Source: CAZBUK01 sp964495085 (GTDB taxonomy: Bacteria; Bacteroidota; Ignavibacteria; T3Sed10-11). Taken from it: a stretch of DNA of 62,949 nucleotides. Within the stretch, counting starts at the first letter, position 1, and each line of letters starts with the position of its first letter. The notes beneath the pieces were generated by a model. The model was not told where the DNA came from. It did not search any database and saw only the letters and a list, made by a program, of their open reading frames with translations. A program made the position numbers and the translations under genes. This document shows positions 44,094-53,126 of the stretch, piece after piece. The stretch covers positions 1-62,949 of the forward strand of contig CAZBUK010000013.1 in assembly GCA_964495085.1 (NCBI GenBank). Direction: 5' to 3'.

Positions 44094-45104
44094 TCAGGAT
44101 ATTCGCAGAACTATTTTCCCGAATTGCTCGGCGCGCTCCATTCGGGTGTGCGCCGCAGCCGCATCTTCCAGCCCGTAAACCGAATCTATGATCGGAGATA
44201 ATTTGTGTGTATTAATCAGCTGAAGAACGCCGTTGAATTCGTCAGGCGTCCCCATAGTCGATCCGATTACGTTTAGCTGTTTCCAGAAGATACGCCGGAC
44301 GTTGACGCCGTTGGCTAATCCGAGAGAAGCTCCGTACAGAATGACCGTTCCGCCGGGTCTGACGATATCGAGCACCTTATCAAAATTCTCCCCGCCTGCT
44401 CCGTCGATCACTATGTCAATGCCGGCATCGCCGGTAAGAGGTTTTATCCGATCCGGCCAATTCTGGCCGGAGTAATTTACACCCCCTTCAGCGCCGAGTC
44501 CGACGGCGCGTTGTATCTTTTCATCGCTTCCCGAGGTTACGAATACGCGGGCACCGAGCAATTTACATATCTGAAAAAGGAAACAAGCTACCCCGCCTCC
44601 GATTCCCGTGATGAGAACCGAGTCTCCCTCACCGATTTTCCATCTGCCCGCAACCGCACGGTATGCGGTTAGTGCTGCAAGGGGCAAAGCCGCCGCTTCA
44701 TCGAAGCTGAGGTGGGGCGGTTTGGGAAAGACGTTCGATGCAGGTACTTTTACAAATTCGGCGTAGGTTCCGTTATCAGGTAAGCCCAGTATACGCCACT
44801 GGGGGCCTTGTATACGCGGATCGCTTCCCCAGTATAACGACGGATTGATTATCACTTCACGGCCGGCGATCGCGGGATCCACCTCTCTTCCGATATCGGA
44901 GACTATCCCCGCCCCGTCCGAACCGAGGATTATCGGAAACCTGATACCCGCATATTTTCCGATACGGATCCAAACGTCTCTCCGGTTTAACGCGGCAGCG
45001 TGCAGCCTCACGATAACTTCACGATCGTCCGGAACCGGATCCGGGAAGGCTTCACTCTTAAGATTCGACGGCTCTCCGGTTTCCCGAAGTACGATGGCTT
45101 TCAA
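44094..45104 (-). CDS. Zinc-binding-type MDR alcohol dehydrogenase/quinone oxidoreductase
   Basis: 336 residues, medium-chain dehydrogenase/reductase fold. The catalytic-domain part has AALNRRDVWIRIGKYAG, GSDGAGIVSDIG; the NAD(P)-binding Rossmann part has VLITGIGGGVACFLFQICKLLGARVFVTSGS. The structural zinc Cys cluster is absent, so it belongs near the quinone oxidoreductase or YhdH branch. Substrate unknown. It follows the Fe-S genes on the same strand after a 263-bp gap without a terminator I can see. Confidence 0.85.
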   Translation of the reverse strand: MKAIVLRETGEPSNLKSEAFPDPVPDDREVIVRLHAAALNRRDVWIRIGKYAGIRFPIILGSDGAGIVSDIGREVDPAIAGREVIINPSLYWGSDPRIQGPQWRILGLPDNGTYAEFVKVPASNVFPKPPHLSFDEAAALPLAALTAYRAVAGRWKIGEGDSVLITGIGGGVACFLFQICKLLGARVFVTSGSDEKIQRAVGLGAEGGVNYSGQNWPDRIKPLTGDAGIDIVIDGAGGENFDKVLDIVRPGGTVILYGASLGLANGVNVRRIFWKQLNVIGSTMGTPDEFNGVLQLINTHKLSPIIDSVYGLEDAAAAHTRMERAEQFGKIVLRIS

Positions 45105-45367
45105 TGGTACTCCATTAAAATTCGGTTGAGATATGGCGTCTTAAAGGAGAGAACTTTTCGGCGTCGCTTCCCGCGGCGGCTACCTGAGTCGGTATAGCGA
45201 GATTTGGACATTGTTGAAAGTGGAGAGCATGACGAAACGCGAATCTGCTCGCCCCACCGGAGGATACGGTACCGATATCGGGGCGGCAGACGAATACCTG
45301 TTTCCGCTGAATGCGCCGCACCGGACTCTCAGTGAGTCCCATCGATATCCGCCGGAATGTGCGGCGA

Positions 45368-45949
45368 TTAATAATACGGATTTGCACCCGATTGATGATC
45401 GGTTACATCGAGTATATTGCCGACTTCCGGTATTTGATTGCGTATCAATTTTTCAATACCCTGGCGCAAAGTGACGTTCGCCATACCGCACCCCTGGCAC
45501 CCGCCTCCGAGCTGCAGATATATATTATTCTTCTTGACATCGATGAGGCGAACGAAACCGCCATGCGACGCAACAGCCGGATTGATCTCGTTGATGAGGA
45601 GTTCCTGAATTCTTTTGCGAAGCACATCTTCGGTGGGAAGATTCTTCCGATGCTCTGCGCTGACGGCCGCTTCTCCCGACAGTATTTGCGACCGGATCAT
45701 CGCTCCGATCTGTTTGGCAGCCGGCAGCCAATCGCCTCCTCCCTGGCGAGATACTTTCACCGTTTCACCGGATATGAGGATACCGCTGATGCCGGGAATT
45801 CCAAATATTTGTTCAGCGAGCGGTGAACCTGCCGCTTCTTTGGGATTTGAGAAATAAACGGAGCCGTCTGGATACACCGGCCGGTCAACTGAAAATTGAC
45901 ATGCGTCGTCGCTTGTGATTTCTGCCTGGATTTTAATTTCTTCGTTCAT
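45368..45949 (-). CDS. NifU/Nfu-family Fe-S scaffold or carrier
   Basis: 193 residues. The N-terminal about 90 residues (FSVDRPVYPDGSVYFSNPKEAAGSPLAEQIFGIPGISGILI) match the Scaffold_Nfu/NifU_N domain. The C-terminal NifU domain has GGGCQGCGMANVTLRQGIEKLI, with the C-x2-C that holds a 4Fe-4S cluster at a dimer interface. It transfers clusters to client enzymes. It lies at the end of the Fe-S gene cluster, downstream of the ErpA-like gene. Confidence 0.9.
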   Translation of the reverse strand: MNEEIKIQAEITSDDACQFSVDRPVYPDGSVYFSNPKEAAGSPLAEQIFGIPGISGILISGETVKVSRQGGGDWLPAAKQIGAMIRSQILSGEAAVSAEHRKNLPTEDVLRKRIQELLINEINPAVASHGGFVRLIDVKKNNIYLQLGGGCQGCGMANVTLRQGIEKLIRNQIPEVGNILDVTDHQSGANPYY

Positions 45950-45973
45950 AGAAGTTCCGGATATTGATATGAA

Positions 45974-46015
45974 AATGAAAGGGACATTCGAACATGCAAG
46001 AGTCGGAATGTCCCT
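45974..46015 (-). terminator. Putative terminator after the ErpA-like gene
   Basis: A perfect 10-bp inverted repeat (AGGGACATTC/GAATGTCCCT) with a 16-nt loop. On the minus strand it is followed by TTCATTTTC, a weak U-tract. It lies about 80 bp after the ErpA-like stop and just before nfu, so it may attenuate expression of the last gene. Confidence 0.5.
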
Positions 46016-46093
46016 GGTCCGGTATAGGTGAACACTATCTGCTATGCGGCGGAAGTTACTGCCCGTACAGCGTACCCGTTCATTCGTTGCGGT

Positions 46094-46471
46094 TTAAACG
46101 CTGAATGAAGAACCGCAACCGCACGTCTTGACTGCGCCTGGATTGTTGAACACGAAACCTCTGCCGTTCAACCCGTCGGTATAGTCGAGAGTCGTCCCTG
46201 ACAGATACATCAGACTTTTTGGATCGATGAACAAGCTGATCCCGTGTTCTTCCAGTACAACATCGTCCTCCCGCTTGGTCTCTTCGAATGCGAGCATATA
46301 GGACATTCCGGAGCATCCGCCCCCCTTGACTCCGACCCTCAAACCGAAAGATTCGGGAATATTGTTCTCCCCTTTAATCTTGTTTATTTCTTCCGCTGCC
46401 TTCGGGGTGAGCTGAATATCCCTTTGCGTTTCCTGAACCGTCGGATGTAAAGTGTGACTAGAATGTGACAT
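46094..46471 (-). CDS. A-type Fe-S carrier (ErpA/SufA/IscA family)
   Basis: 125 residues, with an N-terminal extension. The three conserved cysteines are GGCSGMSY and the C-terminal CGCGSSFSV. TPKAAEEINKIKGENN and FGLRVGVKGGG fit the family. It accepts a cluster from SufBCD and passes it to targets. It lies between sufT and nfu on the same strand. Confidence 0.92.
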   Translation of the reverse strand: MSHSSHTLHPTVQETQRDIQLTPKAAEEINKIKGENNIPESFGLRVGVKGGGCSGMSYMLAFEETKREDDVVLEEHGISLFIDPKSLMYLSGTTLDYTDGLNGRGFVFNNPGAVKTCGCGSSFSV

Positions 46472-46580
46472 GAAAAACCCCTCCCGATCTATTGCTGATT
46501 AGTATGAACAGAACTCTTCAATTACCTTACCGATTCAATTCGTTGGCGTAACTTATCGCTCTCTGTATTAAACCTTCGAT

Positions 46581-46913
46581 TCAAAATCCAAGTTCCAAAC
46601 GGGCTTCCTCGGTCATCATCTCAGGATTCCAGGGGGGATCCCAGACGACCTCAACCAGGGCATCGGTTACTCCGCCGACCCGTTTTACCTTCTGTTCTAC
46701 TTCCCTCGGCAGAGATCCGGCAACCGGACAAGCAGGCGACGTGAGCGTCATCCGGACATGCACCTTCCCTTTCTCGTTCACGGCGATATCGTATATCAAT
46801 CCGAGTTCGTATACGTTCACCGGGATTTCCGGATCGTAACATGTCCGGATCATATCGACGACCTGCTTATAGATGAGGTCCCTTTCGATGACGGTCAATT
46901 CTTTTTCAGTCAT
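46581..46913 (-). CDS. sufT: SufT/MIP18 family Fe-S assembly protein (DUF59)
   Basis: 110 residues. RTCYDPEIPVNVYELGLIYDIAVNEKGKVHVRMTLTSPACPVAGSL is the DUF59 core with its conserved DPE and Cys-Pro, followed by ALVEVVWDPPWNPEMMTEEAR. SufT-type proteins aid Fe-S maturation when clusters are in demand. It starts 20 bp after sufU in the operon. Confidence 0.9.
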   Translation of the reverse strand: MTEKELTVIERDLIYKQVVDMIRTCYDPEIPVNVYELGLIYDIAVNEKGKVHVRMTLTSPACPVAGSLPREVEQKVKRVGGVTDALVEVVWDPPWNPEMMTEEARLELGF

Positions 46914-46933
46914 AACGAGTTCATATTTTCGGA

Positions 46934-47386
46934 TTATTCGGTCGAGACAACCTCGTCGCTTTTATCGAGAGCGGCCCTGAGCGTATGCCAGGCGAGGCTA
47001 GCACACTTGACGCGTGCGGGGTAATCGCTCACGCCGGCGAAGGCAGCCAGTTTCCCCAGCTTCTCCACCTGCTCCTCCGGATCGGAGGTTCCCGTCACGA
47101 GTTTTTGAAAGCTCTCGATGAGTACTTCAGCTTCTTCCTTTGTCTTTCCTTTGAGCATCGAGCTCATAACCGATGCAGACGCTTTCGATATCGCACAACC
47201 GGCCCCCTCAAAACCGACATCCTGTATTATGCCGTTCTCGATCCTCAAATAGATCGTATAATGATCGCCGCAGAGCGGATTGAAGCCCTCGGCTTTTCGA
47301 TTTGCAGAATCGAGTTTCTTAAAGTTCCGGGGACTTTTATTATGATCGAGGATTAGCTCCTGATAGAGGGTCGACAGTTCGGACAT
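46934..47386 (-). CDS. sufU: SufU, zinc-dependent sulfurtransferase
   Basis: 150 residues. Three cysteines in the SufU pattern: NPLCGDHYTIYL, GAGCAISKASASV and KCASLAWHTL, with Asp nearby, ligate zinc. The insertion between the second and third cysteine marks SufU rather than IscU. It accepts sulfur from SufS. Its start overlaps the sufS stop by one base. Confidence 0.93.
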   Translation of the reverse strand: MSELSTLYQELILDHNKSPRNFKKLDSANRKAEGFNPLCGDHYTIYLRIENGIIQDVGFEGAGCAISKASASVMSSMLKGKTKEEAEVLIESFQKLVTGTSDPEEQVEKLGKLAAFAGVSDYPARVKCASLAWHTLRAALDKSDEVVSTE

Positions 47387-48648
47387 TAGCTGAAGACCTT
47401 GATAACCTTATAAATTCCCTTCACGAGAGCATCGACCTCCTCCCTCGTATTATACAACGCGAACGATGCGCGTGCGGTTGCGGGCAGCCCATACCGCTGC
47501 ATCACCGGCTGCGTACAATGATGCCCTGTCCGAATTGCAACCCCTTCGGAGTCGATAATGGTCCCGATATCGTGCGGATGAATATCTTCAAGTACGAAGG
47601 AGAGAACCGCCGATTTCGCACGGGCGGTTCCAATGATTCTCAAACCTTTCACCTCCATAACCGCTTCGGTGGCGTATGCGAGGAGGTCGTGCTCGTAGGC
47701 AACGATGCGATCCAGCCCGATGGATGAGACATACTCGATCGCCGCGCCAAGGCCGATAACTCCGGCGATATTCGGGGTACCCGCTTCGAATTTATAGGGT
47801 AGATCGTTGTAGATGGTTTTTTCGAACGTTACCGACTTGATCATGTCCCCTCCCCCCTGGTAGGGCGGCATCGATTCGAGATGTTCGGGCTTTCCGTAAA
47901 GTACGCCGATGCCCGTCGGGCCGAAAATCTTATGGCCGGAAAAAACGTAGAAATCACAATCGAGTTCACGGACATCGATGGCCATGTGTGCGACCGCCTG
48001 TGCGCCGTCGAGGAGGACCGGGATCCCTTTTAGCCGCGCGAGCCGGATCATTTCCCGGACCGGATTGATCGTGCCGAGCGCGTTCGATACATGGACGAGA
48101 GAAACGAACTTTGTCCGCTGGGTCAGAAGCTTTTCGTATGCTTCGAGATCGAGCTCGCCGGCATCGGAGAAGGGAATAACTTTCAGATCAGCTCCGCGCT
48201 CGGCGCAAATGATCTGCCAGGGGACTATATTCGAGTGATGCTCCATCCCGCTGATGAGCACCTCGTCGCCGTGCGCGAGGCGGGATTTGACGAAACTGTG
48301 AGCGACCAGATTAATACCTTCGGTGGTACCCCGGACGAAGATGATGTCCTGCGGCGATGCGGCATGTAAGAACTTTGCGGCCGTCGTGCGCGTTTGTTCG
48401 TACCCGGTGGTTGCCAGTTGGCTAAGGAAGTGAACTCCGCGATGAATATTGGAATTTTCCTCGGTGTAATATCTGACGATGGTACGGATGACGCTGTCGG
48501 GTTTTTGAGTGGTGGCTGCGTTATCGAGATAGACTAACTGCCGGCCGTTCACTTTCCTCCGGAGAATGGGAAAGTCCGCCCGGATCGAATCTACGTTATA
48601 CATATCCTGTACGGCCGTAGGTGCCACCAGCTCATCGGCGGTTCTCAT
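47386..48648 (-). CDS. sufS: Cysteine desulfurase, SufS type
   Basis: 420 residues, class V PLP aminotransferase fold. YLDNAATTQKP at the N-terminus, the PLP lysine in YVFSGHKIFGPTGIGVLYGK and the catalytic Cys in RTGHHCTQPVM (the short group II loop) are all present. It removes sulfur from cysteine and hands it to SufU. It shares one base with sufD upstream and with sufU downstream. Confidence 0.95.
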   Translation of the reverse strand: MRTADELVAPTAVQDMYNVDSIRADFPILRRKVNGRQLVYLDNAATTQKPDSVIRTIVRYYTEENSNIHRGVHFLSQLATTGYEQTRTTAAKFLHAASPQDIIFVRGTTEGINLVAHSFVKSRLAHGDEVLISGMEHHSNIVPWQIICAERGADLKVIPFSDAGELDLEAYEKLLTQRTKFVSLVHVSNALGTINPVREMIRLARLKGIPVLLDGAQAVAHMAIDVRELDCDFYVFSGHKIFGPTGIGVLYGKPEHLESMPPYQGGGDMIKSVTFEKTIYNDLPYKFEAGTPNIAGVIGLGAAIEYVSSIGLDRIVAYEHDLLAYATEAVMEVKGLRIIGTARAKSAVLSFVLEDIHPHDIGTIIDSEGVAIRTGHHCTQPVMQRYGLPATARASFALYNTREEVDALVKGIYKVIKVFS

Positions 48649-50003
48649 TATGAACCCTCGTATATTCCTTTGAGGCGATCCTGCAAAAGTTTGACCAGCA
48701 CTCTGTGGTGCAAATAATCCCTGAGTTCTTTTACCTTGATGCGGTCGATCACGTCGCTGGCAAATGCATAGGTCAGAATGTCGCGGGACAATTCTTTGTC
48801 TATTCCCCTCGATCGGAGATAGAACAGAGCGTTGTTATCGAGTTGTCCGATCGTAGCCCCATGCGTACATTTAACATCGTCGGCGAATATTTCAAGCTGC
48901 GGCTTGGTGTCGATCGCGGCTTCGTCCGACAGGAGCAGCGCCTTGTTCGTCTGCTTTGCATCGGTCTTCTGAGCATCGACCCGGACGAATATCTTACCAT
49001 TAAAAACCCCATGCGCCTGTCCGTCGAGAATCCCTTTATATACCTCGTGACTGTTGCAGTGGGGTTGAGCATGGTCAATCGTCGTATGATTGTCGATAAC
49101 CTGCCTCCCGGTACCAAGATACAACCCGTTCAGCGTAGTTTCAACCCCTTGCGCATCGAGCACCGCATATGAATTATTTCTCGTAATCGCACCGCCGAAC
49201 ATCGCCGAGTGTGAAGAGAACGCGCTCTTCCCGAGATGATGTACGCGGAGCGTTGAGATATGATACGCGGATTCGCTTTCCTCCTGTATCCGGTAATGGT
49301 CCAGAACCGAATCGGTATCCAACACTACTTCGGTAACTGTATTGGTGCAGTACTCGTTCGTATCCGCGCCCGCGAACGTCTCGATAATGGTGGCGACGCT
49401 GTTTTTTCCGGCAACGATCAGGTTACGCGGGAAGGTTATAAACGGTTCGAGCCTGCCGCTCGAGAGGAACAGGAGGTGGATGGGCACATCGACGGTCGCG
49501 TTGTCGCGAAGGTGGATAAACGCGCCGTCATGTATAAAAGCTGTATTCAGAGCTGTAAATGCATCCTGATCGAATGTTGCATAGCGGGCGAGATGTTTTT
49601 CCGCGATCTCCGGATTCGATTTTACCGCCTCCGCCATACTGCAGATTCTCACCCGGTCCGGAAGGTCTCCGATTTTCGACAGCTTCTCCGAATAATGTCC
49701 GTCCACAAAAACCAGCAGATGACTCCGCATATCGTCGTACGAGTATCGCTCAAGAACGGCTTCGGGAATCGGAGAGATCTCATGCCGGTGAACCGTATTA
49801 AACTTAGCGCGCGCAATTGCACCGATGTTCGTATATTTCCACTCTTCATGGCGAGTGGTAGGAAATCCTAGTTCGCTGAACTTTGCCAACGCTCGTTTCC
49901 GGATATCGTGCAGCCAGGAATTCGCTTCGCCGTTCAAATTCTTCTCGTGAATGAGAAAGCTGGCTTCATACTGTGCAATATGTTCTTTCGAAGATAATTC
50001 CAT
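48648..50003 (-). CDS. sufD: SufD, Fe-S scaffold complex subunit
   Basis: 451 residues. It has the SufBD core beta-helix: IHLLFLSSGRLEPFITFPRNLIVAGKNSVATIIETFAG, VRVDAQKTDAKQTNKALLLSDEAAIDTKPQLEIFADDVKCTHGATIGQLD and the C-terminal YLRSRGIDKELSRDILTYAFASDVIDRIK, with the conserved Cys-Thr-His triplet. It pairs with SufB and SufC. It begins directly after the sufC stop. Confidence 0.95.
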   Translation of the reverse strand: MELSSKEHIAQYEASFLIHEKNLNGEANSWLHDIRKRALAKFSELGFPTTRHEEWKYTNIGAIARAKFNTVHRHEISPIPEAVLERYSYDDMRSHLLVFVDGHYSEKLSKIGDLPDRVRICSMAEAVKSNPEIAEKHLARYATFDQDAFTALNTAFIHDGAFIHLRDNATVDVPIHLLFLSSGRLEPFITFPRNLIVAGKNSVATIIETFAGADTNEYCTNTVTEVVLDTDSVLDHYRIQEESESAYHISTLRVHHLGKSAFSSHSAMFGGAITRNNSYAVLDAQGVETTLNGLYLGTGRQVIDNHTTIDHAQPHCNSHEVYKGILDGQAHGVFNGKIFVRVDAQKTDAKQTNKALLLSDEAAIDTKPQLEIFADDVKCTHGATIGQLDNNALFYLRSRGIDKELSRDILTYAFASDVIDRIKVKELRDYLHHRVLVKLLQDRLKGIYEGS

Positions 50004-50789
50004 TTACACGCTCTCCTCGAGTTTTGCTTTCAGGGGCGCATGTGCTTCCTTGGTGGAATCATAACCCTTCGCCTCAAGTTCAATGGCAAGATCTTTATCT
50101 CCAGATTTCACGATCATTCCGTTGAGAAGAATATGCACATAGTCGGGGATAATATAATTCAGAAGACGCTGATAGTGCGTTACGATGATAATAGCACGGT
50201 CCGCGGACCGGAGTTGGTTGACGCCGTCGGCGACGACTTTCAGCGCATCGATATCGAGTCCCGAATCCGTTTCGTCCAGTACCGCAAGCTTCGGCTCGAG
50301 GACCGCCATCTGAAGTATTTCATTCCGCTTTTTCTCTCCCCCTGAAAAAGCATCGTTCACGGATCGGTTCAGCATATCGGTTTCGATCTGCAGATGCCGG
50401 GCTCGTTCTTTGATCAATTTGAGAAAATCCATCGCGTCGAGCGGATCCAGACCTCTGTGTTTTCTGATTTCATTGAGGGCGGTTTTCAGAAAGTATGAAT
50501 TGGTAACGCCCGGGATCTCCACCGGATACTGGAAGGCCATAAATACGCCCTCGCGTGCACGCTCCTCCGGAGCCATGTCGAGCAGATCCTTCCCTTCGTA
50601 GATAATCTCGCCGCCGGTAATATCGTAGGTTTCGCGTCCCGCGATCACCTGTGCCAGAGTGCTCTTGCCGGATCCGTTCGGGCCCATGATGGCATGGATC
50701 TCGCCGGCGTTCACCTTCAGATTCACTCCCTTGAGTATCTGTTTCCCTTCTACTTCGGCCTGCAGGTTTTTGATTTCAAGCATGTGCAT
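50004..50789 (-). CDS. sufC: SufC, Fe-S assembly ATPase
   Basis: 261 residues, an ABC-type ATPase without membrane domain. Walker A GPNGSGKST, signature FSGGEKKRNEILQMAVL (SufC variant), Walker B LAVLDETDSGLDIDAL and H-loop VTHYQRLL. It drives conformational change in SufBCD. A GGAG Shine-Dalgarno lies before the ATG. A 111-bp gap to sufB holds an imperfect hairpin. Confidence 0.96.
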   Translation of the reverse strand: MHMLEIKNLQAEVEGKQILKGVNLKVNAGEIHAIMGPNGSGKSTLAQVIAGRETYDITGGEIIYEGKDLLDMAPEERAREGVFMAFQYPVEIPGVTNSYFLKTALNEIRKHRGLDPLDAMDFLKLIKERARHLQIETDMLNRSVNDAFSGGEKKRNEILQMAVLEPKLAVLDETDSGLDIDALKVVADGVNQLRSADRAIIIVTHYQRLLNYIIPDYVHILLNGMIVKSGDKDLAIELEAKGYDSTKEAHAPLKAKLEESV

Positions 50790-50900
50790 CTTTCTCCGTA
50801 ATTATTTCAATATTACATTTTATCGTTCTTAAGCGCATCAGTGTCGTGGATAGATCGGAAAATCGGTGCAGCTCCGGTACTCTCCCGGGGATACCACTTG

Positions 50901-52427
50901 TTATCCGACGCTCCCCTCCAGGCTGATGCCGAGCAGTTTCTGGGCTTCAACTGCAAATTCCATGGGCAATTCACGGAACACCTCTTTTGCAAAACCGTTT
51001 ACGATCATCGATACCGCATCCTCGGTCGAAATACCCCGCTGGTTGCAGTAAAAGATCTGATCCTCGCCTATCTTCGATGTCGTGGCTTCATGTTCCACCT
51101 GAGCGGATTTATTCTTGATCTCGATATACGGAAAGGTATGCGCTCCGCACCGGTCGCCGAGGAGGAGCGAATCGCATTGCGAGAAATTGCGCGCACCTTC
51201 GGCTCCCTTCATTACTTTAACGAGACCGCGATAGGAATTATTGCTGACTCCGCCGGCAATGCCCTTCGAGACGATCGTACTCCGCGTATTTTTTCCGAGA
51301 TGGATCATCTTCGTTCCGGTATCCGCCTGCTGATGATTCATCGTCAGCGCCACCGAATAAAACTCTCCGACGGAATTGTCTCCCTGCAGAATGACCCCCG
51401 GATATTTCCAGGTGATTGCCGAACCGGTCTCCACCTGCGTCCACGAGATCTTCGAGTTGACACCCGCACATTTACCGCGCTTTGTTACAAAGTTGTAAAT
51501 TCCGCCCTTCCCATCCTTGTCACCGGGATACCAGTTCTGAACCGTGGAATACTTTACCGAAGCATCATTGAACGCCACCAGTTCAACCACCGCAGCATGC
51601 AACTGATGCGTATCGCGCATCGGTGCGGTGCACCCCTCAAGATAACTGACATAGCTTCCCTCTTCCGCAACAATCAGGGTTCTCTCAAATTGTCCGGTAT
51701 TCGGATTATTGATGCGGAAATAGGTTGAGAGTTCCATCGGACATCTGACACCCTTCGGCACGAACACAAACGAGCCGTCGCTGAATACAGCGGAGTTTAG
51801 CGCCGCAAAATAATTATCGTTGTAGGGAACGACCGATCCGAGGTACTTCCGGACAAGATCCGGATGATTTTTTACGGCTTCCGACATCGAACAGAATATG
51901 ATGCCGAGTTCGGCTAATTTTTTCTTATACGTCGTAGCTACCGATACACTGTCGAAAACTGCATCAACGGCTACCCCGGCGAGGATTTTCTGCTCTTCGA
52001 GCGGTATGCCTAATTTTTCATACATCTTAAGCAACTCGGGATCGATTTCATCCAGATTCTTCGGTCCCTCTCCTTTCATTTTGGGAGCTGCGTAATATAC
52101 CTGATCCTGATACTCGATAGTGGTATATTTAATATTAGCCCACGACGGCTCTTCCATCTTCAACCAGTTGCGGTATGCCTTGAGTCTCCATTCCAGAAGC
52201 CATTCCGGTTCCTCTTTTTTGGCGGAGATGAACCGGACGGTATCTTCATTCAGACCGGGAGCCAGTACATCCTGTTCGATATCGGTGTGGAATCCCCACT
52301 TGTAGTCCCTGTTCGCAAGGGCTTCAAGCGTATCTTTTTCCGTAACCTTTTTCTTGGCCTTGTGAATCTTCTTCTCTTCTGTACCCTCGACTATCTGTCC
52401 TTCCTGCTCCAGGACATTGCTCATCAT
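50901..52427 (-). CDS. sufB: SufB, Fe-S scaffold subunit
   Basis: 508 residues, slightly longer than usual because of a charged N-terminal extension (about 30 residues). Conserved SufB blocks include YYAAPKMKGEGPKNLDEIDPELLKMYEKLGIPLEEQ, VFVPKGVRCPMELSTYFRIN, EGCTAPMRDTHQLHAAVVELVAF and GDRCGAHTFPYIEIKNKSAQVEHEATTSKIGEDQIFYC. The 4Fe-4S cluster is built on SufB. It is the first gene of the suf operon, with an AGGAG Shine-Dalgarno and a candidate Rrf2-type operator about 60 bp upstream. Confidence 0.96.
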   Translation of the reverse strand: MMSNVLEQEGQIVEGTEEKKIHKAKKKVTEKDTLEALANRDYKWGFHTDIEQDVLAPGLNEDTVRFISAKKEEPEWLLEWRLKAYRNWLKMEEPSWANIKYTTIEYQDQVYYAAPKMKGEGPKNLDEIDPELLKMYEKLGIPLEEQKILAGVAVDAVFDSVSVATTYKKKLAELGIIFCSMSEAVKNHPDLVRKYLGSVVPYNDNYFAALNSAVFSDGSFVFVPKGVRCPMELSTYFRINNPNTGQFERTLIVAEEGSYVSYLEGCTAPMRDTHQLHAAVVELVAFNDASVKYSTVQNWYPGDKDGKGGIYNFVTKRGKCAGVNSKISWTQVETGSAITWKYPGVILQGDNSVGEFYSVALTMNHQQADTGTKMIHLGKNTRSTIVSKGIAGGVSNNSYRGLVKVMKGAEGARNFSQCDSLLLGDRCGAHTFPYIEIKNKSAQVEHEATTSKIGEDQIFYCNQRGISTEDAVSMIVNGFAKEVFRELPMEFAVEAQKLLGISLEGSVG

Positions 52428-52486
52428 TAACTCCTCACTAATTCTAGAATAATTAAAGGATAAAGTGTTTGATTTCAGCTACTTAC

Positions 52487-52511
52487 AAATCAGACTGTTT
52501 TAGTCCTATTT
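52487..52511. promoter_or_regulatory. Rrf2/IscR-like operator upstream of sufB
   Basis: Arms AAATCAGACT and AGTCCTATTT are imperfect inverted repeats (8 of 10 bases) around GTTTT. The GACT ... AGTC core resembles operators of Rrf2-family Fe-S regulators. No such regulator gene is in the window. The site is 60-84 bp upstream of the sufB start. Confidence 0.55.
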
Positions 52512-52697
52512 ATATAAAAAAAATGAGCGGCACATTGTCCGCTATAAATAATCATTCAAAATTACAAATTTTTATGCTTGAAATCAAGCAAAAGCGAACT
52601 ATACAAGTTTGGTTTTTTTCATTTTTCACATATATTCAACGAGTGCTAGCCGCAACGAGTTCCGCCTCAATACACAAAACTAGTCGTTTGCTATTCT

Positions 52698-53126
52698 ATG
52701 TCATTTGAAGAGTTAATGAAGGAATTTGCGGGACATTTTGAGAGAGACGACATACGCATTCTGGCCGCTGTCGGTCTCGATGGGTATCCGCTTCCTCAAA
52801 TGGTTCAAAACAATCGCTTCGGCGACCAGAGGCCGAAACTACCCCATCTTCTCGCAGTGAACGACTCGACTGGTGAAAATTATATCGGGATTATCAAAAC
52901 GGCGCAGGACGATCTTGAGAGTACATCTGCTCTCACAGAATACGATCTCTATCTCGACTTATCGCATGGGGATGAAAAGCTGAGGCTTTGTATTTACCTC
53001 CCGCAGGAAAGACTTCAGGAATTCAATTCCCTGATTACCCATTATATCCATCCCGATTACTGGAAACATCTCGTTATTATGACTCATCCCGCAGAAGATT
53101 CACGGGACAAGCGGGACAATTCATGA
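52698..53126 (+). CDS. Hypothetical soluble protein
   Basis: 142 residues, hydrophilic, slightly acidic, no signal or membrane segment. FEELMKEFAGHFERDDIRILAAVGLDGYPLPQM and YDLYLDLSHGDEKLRLCIYL look like a small alpha/beta domain with a REL-type beta sheet. I recognise no family. Its last 43 bp overlap the convergent membrane protein gene. No Shine-Dalgarno is visible before the ATG. Confidence 0.6.
   Translation: MSFEELMKEFAGHFERDDIRILAAVGLDGYPLPQMVQNNRFGDQRPKLPHLLAVNDSTGENYIGIIKTAQDDLESTSALTEYDLYLDLSHGDEKLRLCIYLPQERLQEFNSLITHYIHPDYWKHLVIMTHPAEDSRDKRDNS

Noticed and set aside
45105..45367. ORFs between nfu and the MDR gene
   Set aside because: Frames on both strands are Arg-rich, lack Shine-Dalgarno sequences and show no family resemblance.
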